DNA from: Actinomadura rudentiformis
GTDB lineage: Bacteria > Actinomycetota > Actinomycetes > Streptosporangiales > Streptosporangiaceae
NCBI RefSeq assembly: GCF_008923185.1
Contig: NZ_WBMT01000009.1
Span: 248,001 to 312,000, forward strand
DNA: 64,000 bases
Reading direction: 5' to 3'
Shown: positions 7,403 through 16,561 of the stretch, one piece after another
How positions within the stretch are numbered: the stretch's first letter is position 1
Layout: each line of letters opens with the position of its first letter
Notes under the pieces: model-generated
Told to the model about the DNA's origin: nothing
The model's input: only the letters and a program-made list of their open reading frames with translations
The model's database searches: none
Translations under genes and position numbers: made by a program

Positions 7403-8419
7403 TCAGGCGCCCGCGCCCGGGGTGGCCACGGAGATACCGGCCTCGTCGAACGCCTTCTTGACGCGTTCGCGCAGCTCACGGGCGATGCTGGCCTGCTTGC
7501 CCGGCGCCGTCTTGATCACGACTCGGACGATGACGGCGTCGCCGGCGAGGGCCTGGACGCCCCAGACGGACGGCTCTTCGAGGATCAGTTCCTTCCAGTC
7601 GGCGTCCGCGGCCATCGTCTCCGCGGTCGCCTGGAGGATCTCCTTGACCCGCTCGGTGTCCTCATGGATGTCCACCGGGATGTCGAGGACGGCGCGGCCC
7701 CAGTTCTGGGACTCGTTGCCGACCTTCTTGATCTCGCCGTTCGGCACGTACCAGACCACGCCGTCGACGTCGCGCATGCGCGTCACGCGCAGGGTGACGG
7801 CCTCGACCGTGCCCTTGGCGGTGCCCACGTCGATGAAGTCACCGACCCCGTACTGGTCCTCCAGCAGCATGAACAATCCGGCCAGGAAGTCCTTGACGAT
7901 GTTCTGGGCGCCGAAGCCCACGGCCACGCCGATCACGCTGGCGCTGGCCAGGACGGGGGCCAGGTTGAGACCGAGCTCGCCCAGGACGCTGAACGCCGCG
8001 GTACCCATGATCAGGATGGACGCGATCGACCGCAGCACCGACCCCAGCGTCTTGGCGCGCTGGGCCCTGCGCTGGTTGAGCAGCGCGGGGCTGCCCTCGA
8101 AGGACGTCCGCGTCCGCTCGCGGATCTTCTCCGACATGGTGCCCTCGGCCATGCGCAGCGTGACCTTGGTGATCGTGCGGTGGGCGATGCTGCGCAGGAC
8201 CAGCGCGAACACCAGCGTCACGACGATCCAGAAGAAGACGTTGAGCGGCGTGTCCAGCCACGTCTTGAAGAAAAGCGTGAAGCGCTCGTCGTTCGTGATG
8301 TTCCACACCAAGCGGCAAGAAACGCTGGGGTTGGGAGTGCCGCACGCCTTCTCCGGCGTGCCCTCCTGCTGCCAGGGCAGCGATGACCCCAGGGTGAGCG
8401 CCGTCTGAGCGAGCGGCAT
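7403..8419 (-). CDS. Mechanosensitive channel, MscS family
   Basis: This 338-residue membrane protein has hydrophobic segments at about 57-77, 125-145 and 150-185. The last is the pore-type helix (ASASVIGVAVGFGAQNIVKD), followed by the MscS beta domain (YGVGDFIDVGTAKGTVEAV, then TRMRDVDGVVWYVPNGEI) and a C-terminal alpha/beta part. Such channels release solutes on hypo-osmotic shock. The N terminus (1-55) carries three Cys residues (KACGTP, SVSCRL) and looks extracytoplasmic. It is first in a minus-strand run with glbO and the alpha-glucosidase. Gating or conductance cannot be judged from the sequence. Confidence 0.94.
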   Translation of the reverse strand: MPLAQTALTLGSSLPWQQEGTPEKACGTPNPSVSCRLVWNITNDERFTLFFKTWLDTPLNVFFWIVVTLVFALVLRSIAHRTITKVTLRMAEGTMSEKIRERTRTSFEGSPALLNQRRAQRAKTLGSVLRSIASILIMGTAAFSVLGELGLNLAPVLASASVIGVAVGFGAQNIVKDFLAGLFMLLEDQYGVGDFIDVGTAKGTVEAVTLRVTRMRDVDGVVWYVPNGEIKKVGNESQNWGRAVLDIPVDIHEDTERVKEILQATAETMAADADWKELILEEPSVWGVQALAGDAVIVRVVIKTAPGKQASIARELRERVKKAFDEAGISVATPGAGA

Positions 8420-9517
8420 GTGGCAGACCCTCCCCGGCCGGCTTGTGTGGGTGTCTCCGCCATGTCGCCGTGGACCTGCGGCGGTCGTACGAGCCGATCG
8501 TAGGGGACGGTGACGAGCGGTTCGTACGGCGCCGGCGGCATGGCGGGACCCGGCCGGGGAGGGACTGACCCTCTGCCGCGGACCTGGGTACGGGCGTTGG
8601 ACCCCAGATCCGCGGTGGGCTGATCTGTCGAGTTGCGAAGCGATGGCGGCCGACCCCTAGCAGCCGCCACCCCGCTGTGGCCGCCGCCCCATGAGATCCA
8701 CCGGAACGTTTGACCCCAACGGCACCGACCAGAGCCGCCGACCCCCTAGGGCCGCCGGCCGGGTTGGTTTGGCCGCTAGCCGTCGGCCTGTTGGGCCTTA
8801 GACCTTGGGGCCGCCAGCTCGTTTGAGCCGCCAGCCCGTTGTGGCCGCTAGGCCCTCTAGGGTCGCCTGCCTGTCGGAGCCGCCGACCCGTTTGAGCCGC
8901 TAGCCGTTGAGCTGTCAGCCCGTTGGTGCCGCTGACTGGTTGAGCCACCGGCTCCGTTGAGCCGCTGGCCCAGTTGGGCCTTAGGCTCCCGGGGTCGCCG
9001 GCCCGTTGGGGTCGCCGCCTGTCGGAGCCGCCGACCCGTTTGAGCCGCCAGCCGTTGAGCTGCTGGCCGTTGGGGCCCGCTGGCCGGCTCATCGGGGTCG
9101 CCGGCCGGTTGAGCCATCGGTCCGCTGGCCCTAGGCCCTGGGCCGCTGGCTCGTTGGGGCGGCTAGCCCGGTTGGGCCGCTAGCCGTTGGTGCCGCCGGT
9201 TCGTCGGGCTGCCGACCAGTTGAGCCACTGGCCCAGCTGAGCCACCGGCCCCGGTTGGGTCGCTAGCCCTGGGGCCGCCAGCCGTTGGGCCGCCAGCTTG
9301 TTGGGATCGCCGGCCCGTGGAGCCGCCGAACGGTTCGGGCTGCCAGTCCGGTTGGGCCGACGGATCGTTTGGGTCGGCTTGGCGCAGGGTGGGCGGTGAG
9401 TGTTCAGTTGGGATGGGGAAGCCGGGCGTGTCCTGTGCATGCACCGGAGGACGAACGTGTCCCGTGGGGCCCGGCTGCCGCGCCGTTCCGGCCGTGACCC
9501 CACGGGACACGCCCGGC
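8420..9517. repeat. Gene-free region with degenerate GC-rich tandem repeats
   Basis: Between mscS and the next gene, about 8690-9390 is filled with units of roughly 16-18 bp of the type GAGCCGCTGGCCCGTTG (variants GGGGCCGCC, GAGCTGTCAGCCCGTT). A longer piece is duplicated: CCTGTCGGAGCCGCCGACCC and what follows starts at 8870 and again at 9018. The flanks 8420-8690 and 9390-9517 show no clear repeats or genes. Open frames here yield only biased Arg/Pro/Gly/Ser sequence and have no ribosome-binding site or homology that I recognise. Confidence 0.85.
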
Positions 9518-9907
9518 TCATCGGTGGCCAGGCGGCCACTGTCTCGCGGTCAGGGGCGTGTGGGTCTCTCGACCCTGGACGCCGCGGCCGCGGGTGTCGA
9601 CGCCGTGGTGTTCGAGGGTGCGCGTCTCGCGGCGGTAGGCCTGCAGGACGTGCGCCAGCTTGACCGCGGCGCCTTCCGGATCGTCCACCCGGTGCATGCG
9701 CTCCCCCCAAGACCACCAGAAGTAGTGATCGTGCGACTCCGGAGCGGGCGCGCACGTGACGTCCTCCGCCAGGCTCGCGGCCTCCGGGTTGACCACCCGT
9801 AGGAAGGCCGGACCCGAGCGGGTCCTGACCACACGGGCCACCAGGCCGCGCGTGTCAAGTTCGTGCTCCAGCTCCTCGAGGTAGCCGACGCGTCTGTCGC
9901 TGACCAC
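9518..9907 (-). CDS. Conserved hypothetical small protein
   Basis: I choose the GTG at 9907 because GGAGGGGG lies about 7 nt upstream; the frame is open further out but without a site. The 129-residue product has a mixed alpha/beta look (YLEELEHELDTRGLVARVVR, AFLRVVNPEAASLAEDV). It also has a Trp-rich centre (HDHYFWWSWGERMHR) of a kind seen in small actinobacterial proteins that accompany HTH regulators. It is divergent from the HTH/TPR regulator, sharing an intergenic region of about 400 bp. Function is unknown; a role as a partner or target of that regulator is a guess. Third-position GC is high, as expected for a real gene. Confidence 0.72.
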   Translation of the reverse strand: MVSDRRVGYLEELEHELDTRGLVARVVRTRSGPAFLRVVNPEAASLAEDVTCAPAPESHDHYFWWSWGERMHRVDDPEGAAVKLAHVLQAYRRETRTLEHHGVDTRGRGVQGRETHTPLTARQWPPGHR

Positions 9908-10303
9908 CTGCGCACCCCCTCCGTCGATCGTGCTGCGAGGACTGCTCGGACGTTCCCGTGTGATCGAACTCTCTGAATGCACTTCGTTACTCGCGGCGAG
10001 AATCGCAACTCTCACGATGGTGGGTCAAGAGGGATGCCGCTCGCTGAAGTACGGGATTGCCCCACCTCAGGGGTAGGTTCACCCCACTCCGGTGGAGGAT
10101 CCTCTACCCGGGGTCTAAAGGTGCCCGCGGAGCGCCTCGGTTTCGATGACAATGGCTTGGCCTGCCCCGTTGCGAGAGTTACGCTGCGTGCGCGAGAGAT
10201 TATCTGTCGTGTCCATCTAGCACCGGTCGCCGTGGCCGGACGCGGGCCCCTTCCCCTTTAAAAGGGCCTGTTTCCGGGCTCAGCGGTGAGGAGGCCGGAA
10301 ACG
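9908..10303. promoter_or_regulatory. Divergent intergenic region
   Basis: About 400 bp without a gene separates the 9907 gene (minus) and the HTH/TPR regulator (plus). It holds GC-rich partial hairpins around 10065-10110 (CCGGTGGAGGATCCTCTACC) and a short run TTTAAAAGGG near 10257. Promoters for both genes must lie here, but I cannot place -35/-10 boxes with confidence. Confidence 0.5.
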
Positions 10304-12004
10304 ATGTCGGACCCCCCCCGGAAAGAAACGGACATAGCGCGCAGAATACGCGCGCATGGTCTGGCTCGAGGACGTTGCCCCGTGGAGATCGCAGCTGAGA
10401 TCCACGATCAGTGCGGCCCTCTTTTCGGCACCAGCCGGGTCAAGGCGCACCGCCTTTCCCATGGTGTCGCATTGTCCGACATCGTCGCTCAGGTCCGGGC
10501 GCTGTACGAGGTCGACGGCAAGCCGTGTCCCCGGCTGGGGGAGACGCTGCTGTCGGCGTACGAGAGCGGCTACAAGCGTCCCGGTCCCGAGTACCTGCAC
10601 TACCTCTGCGCCGTCTACCGCGTCGAGCCCGACGACCTCGGTTACCGGAGTCCCTGTATCTGCGGTCGCGGGCACGCGACCCGTCCCGAGACCGCCGCAG
10701 GCGCGAACGGGCGTGCGGTGGACCGGCCGGGCGAGTCGGGACCCGCGCGGCCGGCGGATCGGAGGGCGGCCGACCGGCGGGTCCCGGAGGAACCCGCCAC
10801 GCTTGTGGGGTCGGTCGTCGTGCCCAGGCCGGACGACCGTCAGTGGATCTCAGTCAACGAAATGCGGGGGCATGACCGCGCCGAAGCCCCCATCTCCGTC
10901 GATGTAGGAGAGGAGGACATCGTGCTTCGTAGGACCCTTCTGCAGTTGCTGGCCGGAGCGGGCGTGGCGCTCGACGGGCAGTTCCTTGGGGCGGTGGACA
11001 ACCTTCGTCGCAAGATGGACGACACCCTGGTCAGCGCCACAGTGTCACCGACCATGCTCGATCAGTGGGAGGAGACGACCCTGGGCTACGGCCAGCAATA
11101 CCAGGCCACTCCGTCCCTGCGGATGTTGTGCGACGTACTGCTGGACTTCAGCGAAGTACGCCGCATGTGTGACAAGCGGCAGCCCGTCGAGCTTCAGGAA
11201 CGGCTCTGCCGGATCGCCGCCCAGTTGTCCGGCCTGTCAGGTCTCATCATGATCAATCTGGGTGACCACCGGCTGGCCCGGTCGTTCTTCCGCACCGCGC
11301 GCACCGCCGCGGACGAGACGGGCGACCGGCAGTTGCGGGCGTGGGTGACGGTGCGGGAGTCCCTGGTGCCGATGTACTACGGCGATCCGCGTGAGGCGCT
11401 GCACCTGGCGCGCAAGGCGCAGGACCTCGCCGGGCGCACGCCCGGTGTCGCGGCGGCGATGGCTCCTGCGGTCGAGGCGCGCGCGCTCGGCCAGCTGGCG
11501 CTGCGCGGCCGCAGCGATGCCGCTCCGAGTGCCCGGCGTGCTCTCGTACGCGGACGTTCCGTCTTCGACCAGCTCTCGAAGACGCAGACCAGTGATCTGG
11601 CGTTCGGGTTCACCGACCGGCAGATGGCTTTCTACGAGGGTGACACCTTCACTAATCTCGGCGACCACCAGCATGGCGACGAGGTATTGAGTCACGCCCT
11701 CACGTTGTACTCGGCCACCGACTGGGTCGACATGACCCTCGTACGGCTTGACCGGGCGGCCTGCAAGCTGCACGCCGGCCACCCCGAAGCCGCCCTGAAC
11801 GCGGGCCGGGACGCCATCCTGGAACTGCCCGACGAGCATCGCTCCGACATCCTGGTCCACCGTGCGCGCCAGCTCGGTGCGGCCGTCAACGCCAAACACG
11901 GAGAGATCCCCGCTCTCAAGGGCTTCTACGAGTCGCTCGCCGCACCCTCGGTGAAGAGCCCGACGAAGGAAACGCCTGCCGTCCCCCCCTCCGAGCAGGT
12001 CTGA
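10304..12004 (+). CDS. HTH transcriptional regulator with TPR-like C-terminal domain
   Basis: The ATG at 10304 has GGAGG 9 nt upstream; an in-frame GTG six codons earlier overlaps that site. The 566-residue protein begins with an XRE-like helix-turn-helix region (about 8-115; core LLSAYESGYKRPGPEYLHYL, then VYRVEPDDLGY). A Cys/His-bearing link (CICGRGH) and a disordered Pro/Arg-rich stretch follow, then a long alpha-helical part with TPR-like repeats (LGDHRLARSFFRTARTAA, YGDPREALHLARKAQDLAG, LDRAACKLHAGHPEAALNAG). Such proteins are abundant in Streptomyces and relatives and often control development or secondary metabolism. It is followed after 8 bp by an acetyltransferase gene, probably co-transcribed. 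Confidence 0.85.
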   Translation: MSDPPRKETDIARRIRAHGLARGRCPVEIAAEIHDQCGPLFGTSRVKAHRLSHGVALSDIVAQVRALYEVDGKPCPRLGETLLSAYESGYKRPGPEYLHYLCAVYRVEPDDLGYRSPCICGRGHATRPETAAGANGRAVDRPGESGPARPADRRAADRRVPEEPATLVGSVVVPRPDDRQWISVNEMRGHDRAEAPISVDVGEEDIVLRRTLLQLLAGAGVALDGQFLGAVDNLRRKMDDTLVSATVSPTMLDQWEETTLGYGQQYQATPSLRMLCDVLLDFSEVRRMCDKRQPVELQERLCRIAAQLSGLSGLIMINLGDHRLARSFFRTARTAADETGDRQLRAWVTVRESLVPMYYGDPREALHLARKAQDLAGRTPGVAAAMAPAVEARALGQLALRGRSDAAPSARRALVRGRSVFDQLSKTQTSDLAFGFTDRQMAFYEGDTFTNLGDHQHGDEVLSHALTLYSATDWVDMTLVRLDRAACKLHAGHPEAALNAGRDAILELPDEHRSDILVHRARQLGAAVNAKHGEIPALKGFYESLAAPSVKSPTKETPAVPPSEQV

Positions 12005-12012
12005 GCGGCGCC

Positions 12013-12654
12013 ATGGCACCGCAGGACGGCGACCCCCGGCGAAGCCGTCCCGAGTTCACCACTGGGGGAGTGGACAGCACCCGCGCAGGACTGGTCCGGC
12101 TCCAGCAGGAGCCGCCCATCTGGGCCTTCGGCGGCCTGCGCATCCGTCGGTACCGTGCCTCCGACCACGCCACCGTCCTCGAACTCCATCGAGAGGGGCT
12201 GGCCCAGGTGGGTCTGCGCCCCGGCGACGGCGTCTATTACGATCACGACTTCTTCCGAATGGAGGACATCTATCTCCGGAACGACGGGGAGTTCATCGTC
12301 GGCGAGCTCGACGGCACGATCGTCGCCATGGGCGGCCTTCGCCGCGCCGACCTTGTTCCAGGCGGCAGCGCGCGTGCGTTCGGCGGATACGCCCCTGGCG
12401 CGCCCAACCTCGACGCCGTCGAAATGGTCCGCCTACGCGTTCGCCCTGGCGTGCAACGCCGTGGTTTCGGCGCCGCCATCGTGCGTGCCCTGGAGCAACG
12501 CGCCGCCGAGTTCGGCTACCGCGTCCTCCGGGCCGACACCACCGAGCTCCAAGGCCCGGCGCTCAAGCTCTACCGCAACTTCGGCTGGAAGGAGACCCGC
12601 CGCGAGGTGATCGGCGGCATCGTCAACATCTACCTGGAGAAACGGCTGCGCTGA
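12013..12654 (+). CDS. GNAT-family N-acetyltransferase
   Basis: The 213-residue protein has an N-terminal extension of about 40 residues and then a GNAT fold: LRIRRYRASDHATVLELHRE, the acetyl-CoA-binding motif A (RLRVRPGVQRRGFGAAIV, with QRRGFG as the pyrophosphate loop), and motif B (GPALKLYRNFGWKETRR). The substrate cannot be predicted. The gene starts 8 bp after the HTH/TPR regulator and is likely in its operon. Its TGA stop at 12652-12654 is followed without a gap by a structured repeat element that also follows ilvD. Confidence 0.88.
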   Translation: MAPQDGDPRRSRPEFTTGGVDSTRAGLVRLQQEPPIWAFGGLRIRRYRASDHATVLELHREGLAQVGLRPGDGVYYDHDFFRMEDIYLRNDGEFIVGELDGTIVAMGGLRRADLVPGGSARAFGGYAPGAPNLDAVEMVRLRVRPGVQRRGFGAAIVRALEQRAAEFGYRVLRADTTELQGPALKLYRNFGWKETRREVIGGIVNIYLEKRLR

Positions 12655-12853
12655 TCGCTTTTCGGCCTTGACCCCCTGGCCTGGCGGCTCGGGGGTCAAA
12701 CCGCAAAAGCGGCGGCCAAGCGAAGCTGGTCCTTTGAAAGGGCGGCTGGGCGGGGGTGTAGCAGGTGGGAGTGCGACATCGCTTTGCGATCTCTCGTGAA
12801 GCTTCGCCTTCGGGTCGCTTCACGACCCGTTAACCCGCTCGCGTGCGGGCTGA
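12655..12853 (+). repeat. Structured dispersed element, copy 1 (3' of acetyltransferase gene)
   Basis: About 200 bp that recur inverted at 19294-19494 with only about ten differences over the last 139 bp. In the sense orientation it has these parts. P1 has arms TTGACCCCC (12668-12676) and GGGGGTCAA (12691-12699) around a 14-nt loop. P2 is CCGC-AAAA-GCGG (12701-12712). P3 is ATCGC-TTT-GCGAT (about 12777-12789). P4 has arms TCGTGAAGC and GCTTCACGA around a 14-nt loop (about 12794-12825). Homology begins directly after the stop codon of the upstream gene. It could be an RNA element (terminator, stability or regulatory RNA) or a non-autonomous mobile repeat. Confidence 0.85.
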
Positions 12854-12869
12854 TGTGTCCGCCTGGCAC

Positions 12870-12940
12870 AACGGCAGTGTCTGCCTGACATGTAAGGGCT
12901 TGCCTGACATGTAACAGCTCCGCTGAGGGGAACAGCGGAT
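12870..12940. repeat. Short direct repeat and hairpin before the 90-bp array
   Basis: TGCCTGACATGTAA occurs twice in tandem (near 12883 and 12902, 20 bp apart). It is followed by the hairpin TCCGCTG-aggggaa-CAGCGGA at about 12918-12938. The 89-90 bp array begins just after it. Confidence 0.6.
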
Positions 12941-12944
12941 GAGC

Positions 12945-13545
12945 CGCGGTGGTCACCCACCCGGCGGCGCGGCCCGGCAGGGGCCCACCGCGGCTCAATT
13001 GCCCCCACTCCCTTGCCCGCGCGCCCACCCTCCCGCGGTGGTCACCCGCCCGGCGGCGCGGCCATGCAGGGACCACTGCGGCTCAGTTGTCTCCACCTCC
13101 CCTAACCGCGACTCACCTTGCCCGCGGGGGTTATCTGCCCGGCGGCGCGGCCATGCAGGGGCCCAACGTGGCTCGGTTGTCCCCACTCCCTTGCCCGCGC
13201 CCCCACCCTGCCTGCGGTGGTTACCCCCCCGGCGGCGTGGCCCGGCCGGAGCCCACTGCGGCTCATTTGTCCCCATCCCCTTGCCCGCGCGCCCACCCTG
13301 CCTGCGGTGGTTACCTGCCCCGGCGGCGTGGCCCGGCAGGAGCCCACTGTGGCTCAGTTGTCTCTACCCCTGCCCGCGGGGGTTACCTGCCCCGGCGGCG
13401 TGGCCCGGCAGGAGCCCACTGCGGCTCATTTGTCCCCATCCCTTGCCCGCGCGCCCACCCTGCCTGCGGGGGTTACCCGCCCCGGCGGCGCGGCCATATA
13501 GGGGCCCACCTCGGCTCAATGTCTCCATCTGGCTGGTGTGCCGCC
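12945..13545. repeat. Tandem array, seven units of 89-90 bp
   Basis: The marker GGTCACC/GGTTACC (once GGTTATC) starts at 12950, 13040, 13129, 13219, 13309, 13381 and 13471, so the period is 89-90 bp with one shortened unit of 72 bp. Each unit also contains CCGGCGGCGYGGCC, CAGGRGCCCAC, a GCTCA-containing segment and a Pro-codon-like CCCACCCTG tract. No frame looks like a gene. It lies in the 3' region between the structured element and the methyltransferase gene. Confidence 0.9.
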
Positions 13546-13576
13546 GCCACTTCCAAGGGGGTGCCCGGGCTCTGGA

Positions 13577-14350
13577 TCAGTGCGACGCTGCCACGAGTTG
13601 CATTAGCGGGTAGCGGCGTTGTTTGAGGTCGGTGAAGCCGCGGTCGGTGAGGGCGCGGGTCACTTCGCGGTCGCCGAACATACGGACGCCGGAGAGGGTG
13701 CGGAGGAGTTCGCTGCTGAGGCGGCTCACGGGCAGGGGCGGGCGGCGGGTGGTGAGGATGATCAGGCGCCCGCCCGGCTTGAGTACGCGCGCCATGCTGT
13801 CGACGGCGGCCCAGGGGTCGTCGAAGAGGTAGAGGGCGCCGAAGCAGCAGACCGCGTCGAACGTGTCGGTGCGGAAGGGGAGGGCGACGGCGTTGCCACG
13901 GACGTAGGCGACGTCGCCGGTGCTGTCGGCGGCCGCGCGGGCGAGCATGCCGTGGGCCGCGTCGAGGCCGACGACCAGGCCGTTCTCCCCGACGCCGGCG
14001 GCCAGGGCGCGGGTGACGTTGCCTGGGCCGCAGGCGACGTCGAGGACGGTGGCGGCGGGTTTGCGCACGTCGCCGGGCTGGGCGAGGCCGAGCCAGTCGC
14101 GGGCGAGGGTGTGCTCGGCGGCGGTGTCGGGACCCACCGGCCAGCCCTTGGCGAGGTTGAAGCCGACCGGCCGCCAGACGCGTTCGTAAATCTGGGGCAG
14201 GAAGGTGGACTGCATGACCCGTTGGGCGATGGTCGGGGTGGGCTCGGCGGTGGGGCCGAGCACGTCGAGGTAGCCGTCGTGCAGGTCCGGCGGCGACTCC
14301 AGGAGGGCGCGGACACGTTCCTGGACGCCGGGGCGCAGCACTGAGCTCAC
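13577..14350 (-). CDS. SAM-dependent methyltransferase, class I
   Basis: This 257-residue protein has a Rossmann methyltransferase core. Motif I is VLDVACGPGNVTRALA (about 103-118), followed by an acidic second strand (VVGLDAAHGML), the YVRGNAVALPF strand, and FDAVCCFGALYLFDDPW. This pattern fits small-molecule or lipid methyltransferases of the UbiE/Methyltransf_11 group. The N-terminal 95 residues form a helical lid (ERVWRPVGFNLAKGW). The substrate is unknown. It is the last gene of a minus-strand pair with the prolyl oligopeptidase gene (39 bp apart), and its 3' end meets the 90-bp array. Confidence 0.88.
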   Translation of the reverse strand: MSSVLRPGVQERVRALLESPPDLHDGYLDVLGPTAEPTPTIAQRVMQSTFLPQIYERVWRPVGFNLAKGWPVGPDTAAEHTLARDWLGLAQPGDVRKPAATVLDVACGPGNVTRALAAGVGENGLVVGLDAAHGMLARAAADSTGDVAYVRGNAVALPFRTDTFDAVCCFGALYLFDDPWAAVDSMARVLKPGGRLIILTTRRPPLPVSRLSSELLRTLSGVRMFGDREVTRALTDRGFTDLKQRRYPLMQLVAASH

Positions 14351-14389
14351 CCCGCTATTCGACCACGGGTCAATTGACTCCGGCCATCG

Positions 14390-16486
14390 TCAGGGCCCGG
14401 ATGTGACCGACGGCACGAGCCCGGTACGCGCGGCCATGAACGACAGCGTGTCCACCATCAGTCCGATCGAACGGGTGACCGAGCGGGCGTCATGGCCGAC
14501 CTCCGCCTCGTTGCGGAGCAGGATCGGTGCGTCGCCGCTGGTGGCGTGCTGGAGCGCCGCGCACATCTTGCGGGCGTGCATCGGGTCGACACGGGTGTCG
14601 CTGTCGAAGACCGTGAAGAGCGTGGCCGGATAGGCGACTCCCTCGCTGACGTGGTGGTACGGGGAGTACGAGAGGAGCCATGTGAGTTCGGCGGGATCGG
14701 TGGCGGTGCCGTACTCGTCGTTCCAGGTCTCACCGAGGCCGAACTTCTCGTACCGGACCATGTCGAGCAGGGGCGCCGAGCAGACCACGGCGTCGTAGAG
14801 ATCGGGGCGCTGGGTCAGGGCCGCGCCGACGAGCAGGCCGCCGTTGGAGCCGCCGGAGATCGCGAGCTTGCTCGCCAAGCCGTCGGCGCGCAGCTTCTCG
14901 GCGGCGGCGTGGAAGTCGTCGAACACGTTCTGCTTCTTGTCGCGCATGCCCGCGCGGTGCCATTCCTCGCCCTCTTCGGAGCCGCCGCGCAGGTTGGCGA
15001 TCGCGTACACGCCGCCGGACTCGACCCAGGCGAGGATGCCCGCGGAGTACGCGGGGGTCAGGGGCACGTTGAAGCCGCCGTATCCGTAGAGGATCGTCGG
15101 GCGCGGCTCGGACGCGCCCGGCAGGGCGAGGACGAGCATGCGGACCTCGGTGCCGTCGTACGACTCGTACGTGATCTGCCGTGCCTCGACCTCGGGAACA
15201 CTGACCGTGCCGGGTGCCGACGCCCACAGGGTGGTCTCACCGGTACGGGCGTCGTAGTGCATGACCGACGACGGCGTCACGTTGTCGGTGTAGCCGAACC
15301 ACGCTTCGTGGCCGCCCTCGGGCCGTTCGATGATGCCGCCGATCGAGCCGAGACCCGGCATGGGCACCTCGCCGATCCGTTCACCCGTGGCCAGGTCGTG
15401 CACGGTGATCTCGCTGATCGCGTGCCGGGTCCAGCCCGCGAGGAGGATCGGCCGGTCCAGGTCGTCGAGGATCGCGTAGTCGCTGAGCACCGCCTCGGGA
15501 TCCTGCGGGAGGAGGTCCCGCCAGTTCTCGAACGACGGGTCGGCGGGATCGGCGACGCAGAGCCGGGAACGGGGCGCGTCGCGGTCGGTGAAGATGTACG
15601 CGCGGCCGTCGCGTCCGACATAGAGGCCGGTCTCGGCGTCGACGCCCTCCTGGACGGCACGAAGGGCGGGACGTTCGGGCGGGGAGGCCGACAGGTCCGC
15701 GATCCACAGATCGTTGCGCGGCGCGGTGCCCTGGGACGAGCTGATCGTGAGCCACCGGCCGTCCCGGCTCACCGAGACGCCGTAGTAGTTGGTCTTGTCC
15801 ATTCCCTCGCCGAAGACCAGGACGTCGTCGGTCTCGGGATCGGTGCCGACGCGGTGGAGGTAGACGCGCCGGTGGTACTGGTCCTCTCCCTCGGGCACCC
15901 CGTCGGCGGGCAGGCGGCGCACGTAGTAGTACGCCTCGCCGCCGGGCAGCCACGCGGTCGACGAGTAACGGCTCCGGTCGATCGGCCCCTCCACCATGTC
16001 ACCGGTGGCCACGTCGATCACGTACAGCAGCGACTCCTCATCGCCGCCGTGCGATACCCGGTACGCCAGGCGCCGGCCTTCCTTGTCCGGCTGCCACCCG
16101 TCCAGCGTGGTCGTCCCCGCCGAGTCGAGCTCCATGGGGTCGAGCAAGGTCCGTTCGGTGCCGTCCGGGTCCACCGTGTAGAGCACCGGGTGCTCCTGAC
16201 CGGCCGTTCGGCGGGTGAAGAACCGCCGTTCCCCCCGCCACACCGGCGAACCGACGCTGCCCGCCGCAAGCAGCTCACCGAGCCTGCGCCGCAACGCGTC
16301 ACGTCCGGGAAGCTCGTCGACCGTGCGGTGGAACAGGTCGTCCTGCTCCGCCAGCCATTTCTCGGTGTCCTCGCCCTGCCGGTCCTCCAGCCACCGGTAC
16401 GGATCGGCCACCCGGTGGCCGAAGAGGTCATCGACGATTTCCTGGCGCTGCGCGGACGGGTACTGCGGTCGGCTCATGGCTGGCAC
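14390..16486 (-). CDS. Prolyl oligopeptidase (S9A)
   Basis: This 698-residue protein has the length and order of a cytosolic prolyl oligopeptidase, which cuts peptides after proline. Its N-terminal part (RVADPYRWLED) leads into a seven-bladed beta-propeller. The C-terminal alpha/beta-hydrolase domain carries the nucleophile Ser in ISGGSNGGLL, the catalytic Asp in FDSDTRVDPMHARKM and the His in EVGHDA. The YGYGGFNVPLTP oxyanion region is present. There is no signal peptide, so it should act in the cytoplasm. The start ATG is preceded by no strong Shine-Dalgarno. The methyltransferase gene follows on the same strand. Confidence 0.95.
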   Translation of the reverse strand: MPAMSRPQYPSAQRQEIVDDLFGHRVADPYRWLEDRQGEDTEKWLAEQDDLFHRTVDELPGRDALRRRLGELLAAGSVGSPVWRGERRFFTRRTAGQEHPVLYTVDPDGTERTLLDPMELDSAGTTTLDGWQPDKEGRRLAYRVSHGGDEESLLYVIDVATGDMVEGPIDRSRYSSTAWLPGGEAYYYVRRLPADGVPEGEDQYHRRVYLHRVGTDPETDDVLVFGEGMDKTNYYGVSVSRDGRWLTISSSQGTAPRNDLWIADLSASPPERPALRAVQEGVDAETGLYVGRDGRAYIFTDRDAPRSRLCVADPADPSFENWRDLLPQDPEAVLSDYAILDDLDRPILLAGWTRHAISEITVHDLATGERIGEVPMPGLGSIGGIIERPEGGHEAWFGYTDNVTPSSVMHYDARTGETTLWASAPGTVSVPEVEARQITYESYDGTEVRMLVLALPGASEPRPTILYGYGGFNVPLTPAYSAGILAWVESGGVYAIANLRGGSEEGEEWHRAGMRDKKQNVFDDFHAAAEKLRADGLASKLAISGGSNGGLLVGAALTQRPDLYDAVVCSAPLLDMVRYEKFGLGETWNDEYGTATDPAELTWLLSYSPYHHVSEGVAYPATLFTVFDSDTRVDPMHARKMCAALQHATSGDAPILLRNEAEVGHDARSVTRSIGLMVDTLSFMAARTGLVPSVTSGP

Positions 16487-16561
16487 TGTAACGGCCCGGC
16501 CCGCGTCACCGGCCGCCCGATATCCGCGACGGGACTTGGTGGGTACGAGCGGAAGCCCCTG

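Noticed and set aside
9977..10261. Plus-strand frame in the divergent promoter region
   Set aside because: No ribosome-binding site and no protein-like composition; it overlaps the likely promoters.
12945..13545. Possible CRISPR array
   Set aside because: Units are 89-90 bp and similar along their whole length; there are no short repeats with unique spacers and no cas genes.
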